Below, in pieces: positions 1 to 8,969 of a stretch of 64,000 bases of DNA. The notes beneath the pieces were generated by a model. It did not search any database and had not been told where the DNA came from. It saw nothing but the letters and a program-made list of their open reading frames with translations. The DNA is taken from assembly GCF_003071365.1 (NCBI RefSeq), contig NZ_CP028960.1, forward strand, positions 1,054,001-1,118,000, given 5' to 3'. This DNA comes from Methyloceanibacter sp. wino2 (lineage in GTDB: Bacteria; Pseudomonadota; Alphaproteobacteria; Rhizobiales; Methyloligellaceae). The position numbers and the translations under genes are program-made. Each line of letters begins with the position of its first letter. Positions within the stretch are counted from its first letter, which is position 1.

Positions 1-1
1 C

Positions 2-271
2 GCCCCCGCCAATGCGATGGGCGGCGTGATCACAGGGCCCGAAGCACCCGGCGTCGACGTTCATCAGGTCAAGAGAATCTTCAAACGCGACCGCACGCCC
101 GTCTACCCGTATTACGCCCAGGGTCCGGGCCGTAAGGGCTGGTCGTCCTATATCGGCTTCGTGCCCTATAGCTGGGGCAATGTCGAGAACGAGGCGATCC
201 AGCGGAACCAGTATCCCATGCGTTATTGGCCGCATAATCAGAACGCCCCGCTCCCGCGTCCCTATCGCTAG
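2..271 (+). CDS. C-terminal part of a small exported protein, truncated by the window edge
   Basis: The frame is open to the left edge, so the start lies outside. The visible residues before the first ATG (position 17) read APANA, like the end of a signal peptide, and are followed by about 84 residues rich in Pro, Tyr, Trp and Arg (for example YPYYAQGPGRKGW and RYWPHNQNAP). No catalytic motif or known domain is recognised. It is probably a secreted or periplasmic protein of unknown function. It converges on tadA with about 60 bases between the two stops. Confidence 0.5.
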   Translation, partial: APANAMGGVITGPEAPGVDVHQVKRIFKRDRTPVYPYYAQGPGRKGWSSYIGFVPYSWGNVENEAIQRNQYPMRYWPHNQNAPLPRPYR

Positions 272-333
272 CCGTTAGCGCTCGCCGCCCCCCCCCATCG
301 TCACTCGTGTCTTACGCGTTCGTTCCGGAACGC

Positions 334-822
334 TCAGCGCCGCGCGGCGAAGAAATCCCGTAGCAACGACGACGACGCCGTCTCGCCGATGCCCCCATAG
401 ATTTCGGGGGCATGATGGCAGGTGGACTGGCTGAAGAAGCGTGGGCCGTGCTCCACGGCGCCGCCCTTGGGATCGCTTGCCCCGAAATAAAGACGCCGGA
501 TGCGGGCGAACGAAATCGCGCCCGCGCACATGGCGCAGGGCTCGAGCGTCACGTAGAGATCGCAGTCGATCAGCCGCTCGCTGCCAAGCGCCGCGGCTGC
601 AGCCCGCAGCGCCAAAATTTCGGCATGAGCCGTGGGATCGCGCAGCTCCAGCGTGCGATTGCCGGCCTTCGCCAGCACCGACCCGTTCCCATCGACAACG
701 ACCGCGCCGACCGGCACCTCGCCACGGCCTGCTGCCGCGCGCGCTTCGTCCAGCGCGAGATCCATCGGGGTCGATTTGGAGCGCTTGCCGGAAGCGCCAT
801 CTTCTGCAAGCTTCGCCGTCAT
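334..822 (-). CDS. tadA: tRNA-specific adenosine deaminase TadA
   Basis: Zinc-dependent deaminase that converts the wobble adenosine (A34) of tRNA-Arg(ACG) to inosine in the cytoplasm. The CDA-fold signatures are present: HAE at residues 66-68 (zinc His plus proton-shuttle Glu) and PCAMC at 95-99 (two zinc Cys). At 162 aa it is normal for TadA. The ATG at 822 overlaps the rluB ATG on the other strand (shared CATG at 820-823); an in-frame ATG at 765 would give a 143-aa protein starting MDLALDEAR and would remove the overlap. Neither start has a clear Shine-Dalgarno, so the N-terminus is uncertain while the family call is firm. Confidence 0.93.
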   Translation of the reverse strand: MTAKLAEDGASGKRSKSTPMDLALDEARAAAGRGEVPVGAVVVDGNGSVLAKAGNRTLELRDPTAHAEILALRAAAAALGSERLIDCDLYVTLEPCAMCAGAISFARIRRLYFGASDPKGGAVEHGPRFFSQSTCHHAPEIYGGIGETASSSLLRDFFAARR

Positions 823-1651
823 GAAAGCAAAGGTGAACGAACGGGCGACCGGCGGTCAAGCGCCGCGGAAACGCAGCCGCACGCGCCCCGCGCCGCCCAA
901 GCGCGAGTTGGAGCCGATGCGCATCGCCAAGGCGATCGCCCATGCCGGGCTGTGCTCCCGCCGCGACGCGGAGAAATGGATCGAGGCCGGCCGCGTCAGC
1001 GTCAACGGCACGGTCCTGACGACCCCCGCTCATGTGGTGAGCGCGGAGGACACGATCCTGGTGGACGGGGAGCCCCTCCCCTCCCTGCACGCGCCCCGTC
1101 TGTGGCGCTACAACAAGCCGAAGGGCCTCGTGACAAGCCACAAGGATCCGGAGGGCCGGCCCACTGTTTTCGCCAACCTGCCCGACACGCTGCCGCGCGT
1201 GGTCTCCATCGGACGCCTCGACATCAACACCGAGGGCCTGCTGCTGCTGACGACTGACGGCGCCTTGGCGCGCCACTTAGAGCTTCCGAGCACGGGCTGG
1301 GTCCGGCGTTATCGCGTGCGAGCGCACGGCCAGGTCAGCCAGGGCGCGCTCGATGCCCTCAAGGGCGGCGTCACCATCGACGGCATCCGTTACGGGCCCA
1401 TCGAGGCCAAGATCGAACGGACCCAAGGCAGCAATGTCTGGCTGCTCATCGGGCTGCGCGAAGGCAAGAACCGCGAAGTGAAGCGCATCGCCGCGCATCT
1501 GGGCCTCACCGTGACCCGGCTGATCCGCACCTCCTTCGGCCCCTTCTCCTTGGGCGATCTGCCGACCGGGACGGTGGACGAGGTCAAACGCAAGGTGATC
1601 GCCGACCAACTCGGCCCCACACTCGCCCGAGAACTCGGTGTGAAGAGCTGA
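821..1651 (+). CDS. rluB: 23S rRNA pseudouridine synthase, RluB/RsuA family
   Basis: Converts uridine to pseudouridine in rRNA. After a basic tail (residues 1-32) comes an S4 RNA-binding domain (about 33-80, RIAKAIAHAGLCSRRDAEKWI), then the RsuA/RluB catalytic domain with the motif GRLDINTEGLLLLTTDG containing the catalytic Asp, and the later motif EGKNREVKRIAAHLG. With the ATG at 821 the product is 276 aa, usual for the family. The longer frame beginning at 632 is rejected because it would lie inside tadA. An internal ATG at 917 (MRIAKAIAHAG) would remove the basic tail. The stop overlaps the rsmD start by one base (TGATG), so the two are cotranscribed. Confidence 0.9.
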   Translation: MKAKVNERATGGQAPRKRSRTRPAPPKRELEPMRIAKAIAHAGLCSRRDAEKWIEAGRVSVNGTVLTTPAHVVSAEDTILVDGEPLPSLHAPRLWRYNKPKGLVTSHKDPEGRPTVFANLPDTLPRVVSIGRLDINTEGLLLLTTDGALARHLELPSTGWVRRYRVRAHGQVSQGALDALKGGVTIDGIRYGPIEAKIERTQGSNVWLLIGLREGKNREVKRIAAHLGLTVTRLIRTSFGPFSLGDLPTGTVDEVKRKVIADQLGPTLARELGVKS

Positions 1652-2211
1652 TGCGCATCGTCGCCGGACGCTTCAAGGGCAAGTCGCTCGATGCGCCCAA
1701 AGGCCTGAACACGCGCCCAACGTCGGACCGGGTCCGCGAGGCGCTGTTCAACGTCCTCACCCATGGCGCGCCGGAGATCGCGTTCGAGCGCACGCGCGTC
1801 CTCGACCTATTCTCGGGCTCCGGCGCGTTGGGTCTGGAGGCGGTCTCTCGCGGCGCCCGCTACTGCCTCTTCATCGAGGAAGACGCCGGCGCGCGCGGTA
1901 CGATCCGCCGCAATGTGGAAGCGCTCGGGCTCACCGGCGTGAGCAAGATCTGGCGGCGCGATGCCACCCGGCTCGGCCCCGTGGGCACGATGAGCCCGTT
2001 TGACTTGGTGTTTTGCGACCCGCCCTATGGCAAAGGATTGGGGCCAACCTCGCTGCAGAGCGCCCTGGAGGGCGGTTGGCTTGCGCCCAATGCCGTGGTC
2101 GTGCTGGAAGAACGGGCGGGAGAGCCGCCGAACTGGCCGGAAAGTCTGGTTGAGATCGACCGCCGCCGCTACGGCGACACCGAGATCGCGATCGCTCGAT
2201 ACGAGCGTTGA
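1651..2211 (+). CDS. rsmD: 16S rRNA (guanine966-N2)-methyltransferase RsmD
   Basis: SAM-dependent methyltransferase for m2G966 of 16S rRNA. The N-terminal MRIVAGRFKGKSLDAP, the SAM-binding motif VLDLFSGSGALGLEA, and the catalytic motif DPPYGKG (NPPY-type, N2-guanine) are all present. 186 aa is the normal length. It overlaps the rluB stop by one base; the rluB-rsmD pairing joins two rRNA modification genes and is common in Rhizobiales. Confidence 0.95.
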   Translation: MRIVAGRFKGKSLDAPKGLNTRPTSDRVREALFNVLTHGAPEIAFERTRVLDLFSGSGALGLEAVSRGARYCLFIEEDAGARGTIRRNVEALGLTGVSKIWRRDATRLGPVGTMSPFDLVFCDPPYGKGLGPTSLQSALEGGWLAPNAVVVLEERAGEPPNWPESLVEIDRRRYGDTEIAIARYER

Positions 2212-2222
2212 AGGAGAAGACG

Positions 2223-2717
2223 ATGCGACTATTGGCATTCACCTGTCTCGGGTTGGTTCTCGCCGCCGCCTCGCCGAGCGGGGACACGTTCCAGACCGGC
2301 GATTGGCAGGGACGCGCCAATTTCAATGGCGAAGGCGTCTTCACCGATTGCACAATTCTCATGCCCGATCCCGAGCACACGACGGTCGGCTTCGTCATGA
2401 CCCTCAGCAACGATCTCGGGATGATCGTCGCCGACCCGGCTCTCAAGCTGAAACCGGGCGAGCAGAAACCCACGCTGGTCCACGTGGAAGGGATCGACTC
2501 GGTCGCGGCGATGGCCGACGTCGTGGCGGACAACGGCATCCTCATTCCAATCGAGAGCGGGAGCCCGCTGGCCCGCGCCATCAGCGAGGGCAAGGAGTTC
2601 CGCGTCAATCTCCCGGAGAAGGAGTTTGTGCTTCAGCGCCCAAAGACGGGCGAAGCTCTGGAGGCCCTGAAGTCCTGCGTCGAGAGCCATCGCGGCAAGG
2701 ATCGCGTCGAGCTGTGA
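2223..2717 (+). CDS. Exported protein of unknown function
   Basis: A 164-aa protein with a short signal peptide (MRLLAFTCLGLVLAAASP) and a soluble domain containing two cysteines (FTDCT and KSCVES) that could form a disulfide in the periplasm. No family is recognised. The ATG at 2223 is preferred over a TTG at 2208 because AGGAG lies about seven bases upstream of it. It follows rsmD by 11 bases and so may be cotranscribed. It ends 7 bases before the convergent mutL stop. Confidence 0.65.
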   Translation: MRLLAFTCLGLVLAAASPSGDTFQTGDWQGRANFNGEGVFTDCTILMPDPEHTTVGFVMTLSNDLGMIVADPALKLKPGEQKPTLVHVEGIDSVAAMADVVADNGILIPIESGSPLARAISEGKEFRVNLPEKEFVLQRPKTGEALEALKSCVESHRGKDRVEL

Positions 2718-2724
2718 GAGACGC

Positions 2725-4565
2725 CTAGCGGCGTTGGAACAGCTTTTCGATGTCGGTGAGCTTCAGCTCCACATAGGTGGGGCGCCCGTGATTGCACTGG
2801 CCGGAGAACGGCGTCTTCTCCATGTCCCGCAGCAGCGCGTTCATCTCCTCGGGCGATAGGCGCCGTCCCGCACGCACGCTGCCATGGCAGGCCATGGTGG
2901 CGAGGACGTGATCGAGCCGGTCGCGCAAGACCTGTGCGCCGCTCCCGTCTTCGGCTTCCATGAGAAGACCTGCGAGATCGGTGAGGAGCGTCCGCGTATC
3001 GCAGGCGCCGAGCAGCGCCGGCACTTCCCGGACAGCAAGGGCTTGCGGGCCGAAGCTTTCGATGACGAGACCGAACCGCTCCAATTCGTCCGCGGCCCCG
3101 AGCAGACTGTCGACGGCCTCGGGCGCCAGTTCCACAATGTCGGGGATCAGCAGCATCTGCCGCGCCACGCCGCCATTATCGAGCGCCGCTTTCAGGCGCT
3201 CATAGACCAGCCGCTCATGGGCGGCGTGTTGATCGACAATAACGAGCGCATCGCCGGTTTGCGCGATGATGAAGGTGTCCTGGATCTGGGCGCGCGCGGC
3301 GCCGAGCGGATATGCGTCCGTGGGTCCCTCGAGCGCCGTCGCCCGCGCATGTCCGCCGAGGGCGCCGCGACGCCTCCGAGCGGCGCCTGAGCCTGGTCAT
3401 TGAAGCCCGCCCGGCCGGGCGCCGGGTAGCAGGCTCTTTGCGCCCCGGCATAGGCCTGCGGCCCGCTCTGATAGACGCGCGGTCCGGTGTCCTCCGTGGG
3501 CGAGACGTATTCGACCGGGCGCATGCGCTGCAAGGCCTCGTGGGCCAGACTGCCGGTCGCACGGTGACCGGCCTCACCGAGTGCCTCCCGCACGGCGCCG
3601 ATCAGCAGCGACCGCATGCCGTTGGCGTCGCGAAACCGCAGCTCCGTCTTGGCCGGGTGCACGTTCACATCGACCTCCTCGGGCGGCATATCCACGAACA
3701 GCGCCACCATGGGATAGCGGCCGCGCGGTACGAGGTCCCCGTAGGCCGCCCGGACCGTGCCGGCGATCAGGCGGTCGCGCACCGGGCGCCCGTTGACCAC
3801 GAGATAGATGCTGAGCCCGTTCGGACGGTGGAGTGTGGGCAGGCCCGCATATCCCTCGACCCTGACCGTGCCGCGGGTCGCGGAGACCGGGAGAGCGTCG
3901 TCCACGAACTCGGCACCCATTATGCGCCCGAGACGGGCCAAGCCGTGGTCGAGAAGGCCGGGCGGACTAGCGTCCAGCCGCAGCGTGGTGCGCTCGCCGT
4001 TGGAGAGTGAAAACGCCACCTCCGGATGGGCCATCGCCAGGCGCTTCACGGCATCGGTGATAGCGGTGGTTTCGGCCCGCTCGGTCTTCATGAATTTGAG
4101 GCGGGCGGGGGTGGCATAGAAAAGATCGCGTACCTCGACGTCGGTGCCGGCGGAACGCGCTGCGGGCTTCAGCTGCGCCTTGCGGCCGCCGTCGACCTCG
4201 ATGCTGAATGCCTCACCTGAGTCCCGGGCCCGGCTGGTGATGCGGAGCCTGGCAACGGCGCCGATGGACGGCAGCGCTTCGCCGCGGAAGCCCAGCGTCA
4301 GGATGTGGGAGAGATCCTCGCCCTTGAGCTTGGACGTGGCATGGCGCTCGATGGCGAGATCCAGATCGCCCGCGCTCATGCCCGCGCCGTCATCGGCCAC
4401 CCGGATGAGCTGAAGCCCGCCCCCGCTCACGGTCACGTCGATGCGCGACGCTCCCGCGTCGATCGCGTTTTCCACCAATTCCTTGACGACGCTTGCGGGC
4501 CGCTCGACCACCTCACCCGCGGCAATGCGATTGATGAGATTCGGCGGCAGCTGACGAATGGCCAT
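2725..4565 (-). pseudogene. mutL: DNA mismatch repair protein MutL, broken by a one-base frameshift
   Basis: MutL couples MutS mismatch recognition to strand incision. The first frame (ATG at 4565, MAIRQLPPNLINRIAAGEV) carries the GHKL ATPase motifs NAIDAGAS, DDGAGM, GFRGEAL and the transducer domain. It then runs out of frame in the Pro-rich linker and would stop at 3192 after a nonsense tail. The C-terminal domain is intact in another frame: [14 protein letters not shown], then [12 protein letters not shown] (the DQHA-X2-E-X4-E endonuclease metal motif expected in bacteria lacking MutH), ACHGSVRAG and the final QCNHGRP. The 1841-base span is one short of 614 codons. One extra C in the CCC run at 3342-3344 rejoins both halves ([17 protein letters not shown]). 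Either a sequence error or a real lesion; about 131 bases downstream of the M16 pair. Confidence 0.88.
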
Positions 4566-4696
4566 GCCTTGTCTCTCGTGCCCTGAGCCGATTGCCCCGG
4601 CCTGACGCGCTGCGCATCCGTGCCGGGCGGGTCTCACCATACCCGATTCTGTAGCCGAGAAAGCCCGGCAGGCCGACCGCCCAGCCCGGCAGCAGC

Positions 4697-6112
4697 CTAG
4701 CCCGGCGCGCCTTCGGTGACGGGTTCCTCGACGGGCTGGCCCACGATCGTGGTGATGAGTTGATCCGCGGCGAGCAAGCGGGCTGCGACGCGCTTGATAT
4801 CGTCAAGCGTCACCGCCTCGATCAGCGCGTTGCGCTTGGTGACATAGTCGATGCCGAGATCCTCGATCTGAATCCACAGGAGCTGATTGGCGATGCTCGA
4901 CGAGGACTCGAACCGCAAGGCGTAGGCGCCCGTGAGATAGGACTTCGCCGCATCGAGCTGGTCCTCGGTCAGACCGTTCTCCGCCACATCCTCCAACTCG
5001 TCCTGAATCACTTTCAGGGATTGACCGACGGCCTCGTTCTTCGTCGCGACATTGCCGACAAAGACCGACCCATGCTGATAAGGGAAGAGGTTGGACGTCA
5101 CCGAGTAGGCGAGCCCGCGCTTCTCGCGAACCTCCTCCATCAGCCGCGATGAAAAACCGCCGCCGCCGATGATGTAGTTCAGGATGTAAGCCGGGATGAA
5201 GTCGTCGTCGTGCCGCGCGATGCCACGGAAACCGAACTGCGCGAAGGACTGCGGAACATTCATCTTGATGACTTCGCGCGCGGGGCCGAGCGGCGGCTCG
5301 GCGTCCTCCACGTCACGCAGGTCGGCCTTCTCGGGGAGGCCACCGAACAGGGTGTCCAGGGCCTTTCCGAGTTCCTCGGGCGTGATGTCGCCGACGGCGG
5401 AAACGACGAGCTTGTCCCGCGCGAAGACGCGATGGACATAGTCGTGGAGGTCGTCGTCCGTGATCGCGCTGATCGATTCAGGCGAACCCTTGACGGGACG
5501 GCCATAGGGATGGTCGCGGAAAGCCAGGCGATCCCAGGCAATGGAGGCGACCGTGGCAGGGTCGTTCTCGTCGTATTTGAGCCCGGCCAGGATCTGCGCC
5601 TTAACACGTGCCGTCGCGCTTTCGTCGAAGCGCGGCTCCGTCATGGCGAGACGGGCCAGCTCAAACACTTCGTCCTTGTTTTCGGTCAGGGTTTGCAGCG
5701 AGCCCAGCATGACGTCGCGGCTGGCATCGAAATCCAACTGCATCGCCAAGGATTCCGAACGCTCCTGGAACGCGGTCGCGTCGAGGTCGCCCGCGCCCTC
5801 GTCCATCATCGAGGTCACGAAATAAGCCTGCCCCTCTTTCCCGGGCGCATCCTGGGCCGCACCGCCGAAAAAGGCGAAGCGGATCGAGATCAGCGGATTG
5901 ACGTGGCTCTCTACAAGCCAGGCCTTGATACCGCCCGGGCTCGTGACTTCTTGGATACTCATCGTATTTCCTTGAGCGGTCTCTTTGGCCAACGGCGCCG
6001 CGGAGTCGGGCAGCGCCTTCTGGGCCATCGCGGAGGGAGTAAGAAACATCTGTGCCGCGACGGCGAGACACAGGCCAAACACCGCCAGCGAGGTGCGGAC
6101 CGTAACCGGCAT
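4697..6112 (-). CDS. M16 (pitrilysin) family protein, catalytically inactive partner subunit
   Basis: A 471-aa exported protein with a signal peptide ending near PSAMA. It has two M16 domains, the second containing the substrate-contact motif RGLAYSV. The HxxEH zinc motif expected in the first domain is absent: the aligned stretch reads YFVTSMMDEGAGD. In this family such a subunit pairs with an active HxxEH subunit, as in mitochondrial processing peptidase and bacterial two-gene M16B systems. The active partner is encoded immediately upstream with one base between stop and ATG, so a heterodimer in the periplasm is likely. The substrate is unknown. Confidence 0.88.
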   Translation of the reverse strand: MPVTVRTSLAVFGLCLAVAAQMFLTPSAMAQKALPDSAAPLAKETAQGNTMSIQEVTSPGGIKAWLVESHVNPLISIRFAFFGGAAQDAPGKEGQAYFVTSMMDEGAGDLDATAFQERSESLAMQLDFDASRDVMLGSLQTLTENKDEVFELARLAMTEPRFDESATARVKAQILAGLKYDENDPATVASIAWDRLAFRDHPYGRPVKGSPESISAITDDDLHDYVHRVFARDKLVVSAVGDITPEELGKALDTLFGGLPEKADLRDVEDAEPPLGPAREVIKMNVPQSFAQFGFRGIARHDDDFIPAYILNYIIGGGGFSSRLMEEVREKRGLAYSVTSNLFPYQHGSVFVGNVATKNEAVGQSLKVIQDELEDVAENGLTEDQLDAAKSYLTGAYALRFESSSSIANQLLWIQIEDLGIDYVTKRNALIEAVTLDDIKRVAARLLAADQLITTIVGQPVEEPVTEGAPG

Positions 6113-6113
6113 C

Positions 6114-7571
6114 TTATGACTTGTCCTTGGTAGCCGCAGGTACCGGCTTTTCCTGTACCTTGCTCGTGTGCTCCGGCGCGGGCTTGAGGATGCCCGTCAC
6201 CGAATTCTCGTCCAAGAGATGATCCACCGCCACCTTGCGGACGTCGTCGGTCGTGACCGCCTTGATCCGGTTCGGCCAATCCTCGACGTCCTCGACATCG
6301 AGCCCCACCGCCAGACGCCAGCCATACTGCCGGGCCATGCGCGAGATGGAGTCCGAGTTGTAGACGTACTCGGCCAGGAGCGCGGCGCGCGCCCGATCGA
6401 GCTCTTGCTGGGTCACGCCGTTGACGCGAACGTCTTCGATGACCGCGTCGATCGCGGCTTCCATCTCCTCGGGCGTGTCATTGTCGCCGGCGATCGCGTA
6501 GAAGCCGATACGGCCGGAGTCGAGCCCCGATTCCGAGTACCAGCCACCCGCCGAGGCCGCTGCCTCCTTGTCGACGACCAGGCTCTTGTAGATGCGGCCC
6601 GTGCTGCCATGCGCCATGATCCGGGCAAGAAGCTCGAGCGCTTCAGCCTCGCCGGGCTTCCCGGTGGTGTAACTCGGCGCGATGTAGAGACGCTGGACGG
6701 TCGTTCGGCCGGCACGGGGGTCCTCGAGCGTGACGGTGACCGAGGCATCATGCTTCGGCTCGGCGGGACGCTCGCGCTTGATCAACTCACCATGCGCCGG
6801 AACCTTGCCGAAGGTCTCTTCGGCGAGGGCCCGCACTTCGTCGGGCTCCACGTCGCCGGCGACGACCAAGACTGCATTGTCGGGCGCATAGAACCGGTCG
6901 TAGAACGCGAACGCATCTTCCCGGTTGAGCTTCGCGATCTCGTGCTCCCAGCCGATGACCGGAATGCCGTAGGGGTGATTGCGGTAAAGGGCGGCCATCA
7001 TCTGCTCTTGCAGGAGGCTGCTCGGATCGTTGTCGACCCGGGAGCGCCGCTCCTCGAGGATCACGTTGCGCTCGGTGTTCACATCGTTCTCGGTTAGACG
7101 CAGGTTCTTCATGCGGTCGGCCTCCATCTCCATCACGGAGGCAAGTCGATCCTTGGCGACGCGCTGAAAATAGGCCGTTACGTCCTGACTGGTGAAGGCA
7201 TTGTCGTCCCCACCCTTGCGGGCAATGATCTTCGAGAACTGGCCTGCCGGGATGGTCTCGGTGCCCTTGAACATCAGATGCTCGAGGAAATGAGCGATGC
7301 CGGATACGCCGTAGGGTTCGTCCGCAGCACCGACTTTGTACCAGATCATCTGGGTGACGACCGGGGCACGGTGATCCGGGATGACGACCACGTCGAGCCC
7401 GTTCTCCAACTTGAATTCGAAGGCCTTCTTCGAAGCCTTTTGCGGCGCGGCGGATGGCGCGGGCGCCTTCTCGGCCTCAGCGGTAAGGGTAGCAACTGGC
7501 ATGGATAGGCTCACCAGGGTTATGACCAAACCGGTCCGGAAGAGGGACGCGGCGATCCAGTGTTTGAACAT
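6114..7571 (-). CDS. M16 (pitrilysin) family zinc metalloprotease, active subunit
   Basis: A 485-aa exported zinc peptidase. An N-terminal hydrophobic signal (about residues 10-32) is followed by an Ala/Pro/Lys linker and the first M16 domain with the inverted zinc motif HFLEH at 94-98 and the downstream zinc-ligand region ERNVILEERRSR. The C-terminal domain is the usual inactive half, and the last 25 residues are Lys/Pro rich. It is first in the two-gene unit with the inactive M16 protein. It probably degrades or processes peptides in the periplasm; the target cannot be inferred. Confidence 0.9.
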   Translation of the reverse strand: MFKHWIAASLFRTGLVITLVSLSMPVATLTAEAEKAPAPSAAPQKASKKAFEFKLENGLDVVVIPDHRAPVVTQMIWYKVGAADEPYGVSGIAHFLEHLMFKGTETIPAGQFSKIIARKGGDDNAFTSQDVTAYFQRVAKDRLASVMEMEADRMKNLRLTENDVNTERNVILEERRSRVDNDPSSLLQEQMMAALYRNHPYGIPVIGWEHEIAKLNREDAFAFYDRFYAPDNAVLVVAGDVEPDEVRALAEETFGKVPAHGELIKRERPAEPKHDASVTVTLEDPRAGRTTVQRLYIAPSYTTGKPGEAEALELLARIMAHGSTGRIYKSLVVDKEAAASAGGWYSESGLDSGRIGFYAIAGDNDTPEEMEAAIDAVIEDVRVNGVTQQELDRARAALLAEYVYNSDSISRMARQYGWRLAVGLDVEDVEDWPNRIKAVTTDDVRKVAVDHLLDENSVTGILKPAPEHTSKVQEKPVPAATKDKS

Positions 7572-7797
7572 TCATCAGCACCTTTAGCGGAAGGCTAGAG
7601 GAAGTGACGCCGAACGAACGCCACGGCGCTCGCAACGCCTTCTGGACGCTACCCTAACATGTGGGACGCCCGATCCGTCGATTCAAACAAGTTTAGCCGT
7701 CGCCGTGCGGCGGCCAAACTTACAGATTCGCAAGGTTTCCGGGTGATTGCGCGGTGGGTTAACCCATCCGCAAGCCGCGCCGCGGGGCGGCGCTAGC

Positions 7798-8415
7798 CTA
7801 GTACAGGCCCCTTTGGGTGCCTGAACCGCTCTTGTAGCTGTTCGGCGTCTTCGGCTCGAAGGCCTGTCTGTTCTGGTCGGGGAGCGGCGCCTCCGCCCGG
7901 TGCGGCGTGATCGGCTGACTGCTCGTAGCGACGGTCGACCTCGATCCCGGGATGGCATCCGATGCGTCCGGCTCCGGCACGTCGGGAACCGGTTCCTCGA
8001 TCCTCTTCTTCTTGCCGCCCTGGAAGAGCTTGTCGATAAGGGTCTCTTTGCCCGCGTAGGCGTTCAGCGGCTCGGCGGCAGCCTCCGCCTCGGCTACCAC
8101 GGCCTTCTGCTGCTCGACCTCGCGCACCCGGACCTTTTCCGGATCGTCCGGCCAATCCTGGCGAGCCGCGGCGATAGAGCGGTTCTCGGTCGGGGCGGGA
8201 AGACTTCGGGTGTTCGGCGGCACCATGAGAGGGGCCCGCGCGCTCATCGTGGGGTCGACCTTCGGACCGCCGACCTTGCCGGATAGGCCGGCGTAGTCGA
8301 AGACTTTGCCTTCGAGCTCGACGCCGCCGCAGCCGCCAAGGAGCGCCGCGCAGGCAAGCATTGCCGCGATCGTTCCAAGCCGGCGTCCGGCATTTATGGC
8401 TGTGACGTGCCCCAA
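7798..8415 (-). CDS. Lipoprotein resembling the DUF3035/BamF family
   Basis: A 205-aa lipoprotein. The TTG start at 8415 is preferred because GAGGGG lies six bases upstream and it avoids running into lspA; a start at 8526 would overlap lspA by 77 bases. The signal peptide ends in the lipobox LLGGC. The mature part has APLMVPPNTRSLP, like the APL-VPP motif of DUF3035 proteins, which include the alphaproteobacterial BAM-complex accessory lipoprotein BamF. This is followed by a charged helical stretch and a basic KKKR patch. Its place directly after lspA (lipoprotein signal peptidase) on the same strand fits a lipoprotein. The family call rests on one motif and is tentative. Confidence 0.6.
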   Translation of the reverse strand: MGHVTAINAGRRLGTIAAMLACAALLGGCGGVELEGKVFDYAGLSGKVGGPKVDPTMSARAPLMVPPNTRSLPAPTENRSIAAARQDWPDDPEKVRVREVEQQKAVVAEAEAAAEPLNAYAGKETLIDKLFQGGKKKRIEEPVPDVPEPDASDAIPGSRSTVATSSQPITPHRAEAPLPDQNRQAFEPKTPNSYKSGSGTQRGLY

Positions 8416-8449
8416 GAGTCCCCTCAAATCCCCAAAAATCTGGATTTGT

Positions 8450-8965
8450 TTACATTTTAGAGGGGTTTCCGGCCTTTTTGTGACCCCCGAAAAGCGAGTC
8501 ATACAGGAGTCCGACCACCCCGGCAACGATGGCTACATCGGCGATATTAAAGATGTACCACTGAAAGCCGAAGGCGTGGAGCGAGTAGAAGTCCGCCACG
8601 GCGCCGTGCACGGCCCGGTCGATGGCATTCCCGGCCGCGCCGCCGACGATGAGACCGATGGCAACGGCCGTCAGGCCCGTCGATATCCGGGCGAGCCAGG
8701 CGATCAAGGCCAAGCTCACGACAATAGCAAACGCGACGAGCGCCAGACGCCCGAGCAGCTCATCCTGCTGGAGCAGCCCATAGCTGATGCCCTTGTTCCA
8801 TACGAGGATCAGGTCGAAGAACGGCGTGACCTCGACGGGCTGCTTGGTGCCGATGTCGTAGACATAGAGCATCCACAGCTTGTTCCCCTGGTCCGCCACC
8901 AGCGTCGCCAAGGCCACGAGAAGCCCGAGCGGCGAATAGGGTCCCCAGAACCAGTGACGAAGCAT
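8450..8965 (-). CDS. lspA: Lipoprotein signal peptidase (signal peptidase II)
   Basis: Inner-membrane aspartyl protease that cleaves prolipoproteins at the lipobox Cys. It is 171 aa with four hydrophobic segments. The two catalytic aspartates sit in GNAIDRAVHG and FNIADVAIV, and an upstream motif reads NKGISYGLL. The ATG at 8965 lies four bases after the ileS stop; the ileS-lspA linkage is typical of proteobacteria. Confidence 0.95.
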   Translation of the reverse strand: MLRHWFWGPYSPLGLLVALATLVADQGNKLWMLYVYDIGTKQPVEVTPFFDLILVWNKGISYGLLQQDELLGRLALVAFAIVVSLALIAWLARISTGLTAVAIGLIVGGAAGNAIDRAVHGAVADFYSLHAFGFQWYIFNIADVAIVAGVVGLLYDSLFGGHKKAGNPSKM

Positions 8966-8969
8966 GCCG

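Noticed and set aside
632..820. N-terminal extension of rluB
   Set aside because: It would overlap tadA almost fully and has no family sequence before residue 64.
275..1276. Long frame on the minus strand of rluB/tadA
   Set aside because: A shadow frame; its Arg/Gly composition has no domain.
2725..3168. A separate 147-aa gene
   Set aside because: It is the C-terminus of mutL in its own frame, not an independent gene.
7572..7797. A gene between the lipoprotein and M16 genes
   Set aside because: No frame with a start and ribosome binding site fits; it is an intergenic region.
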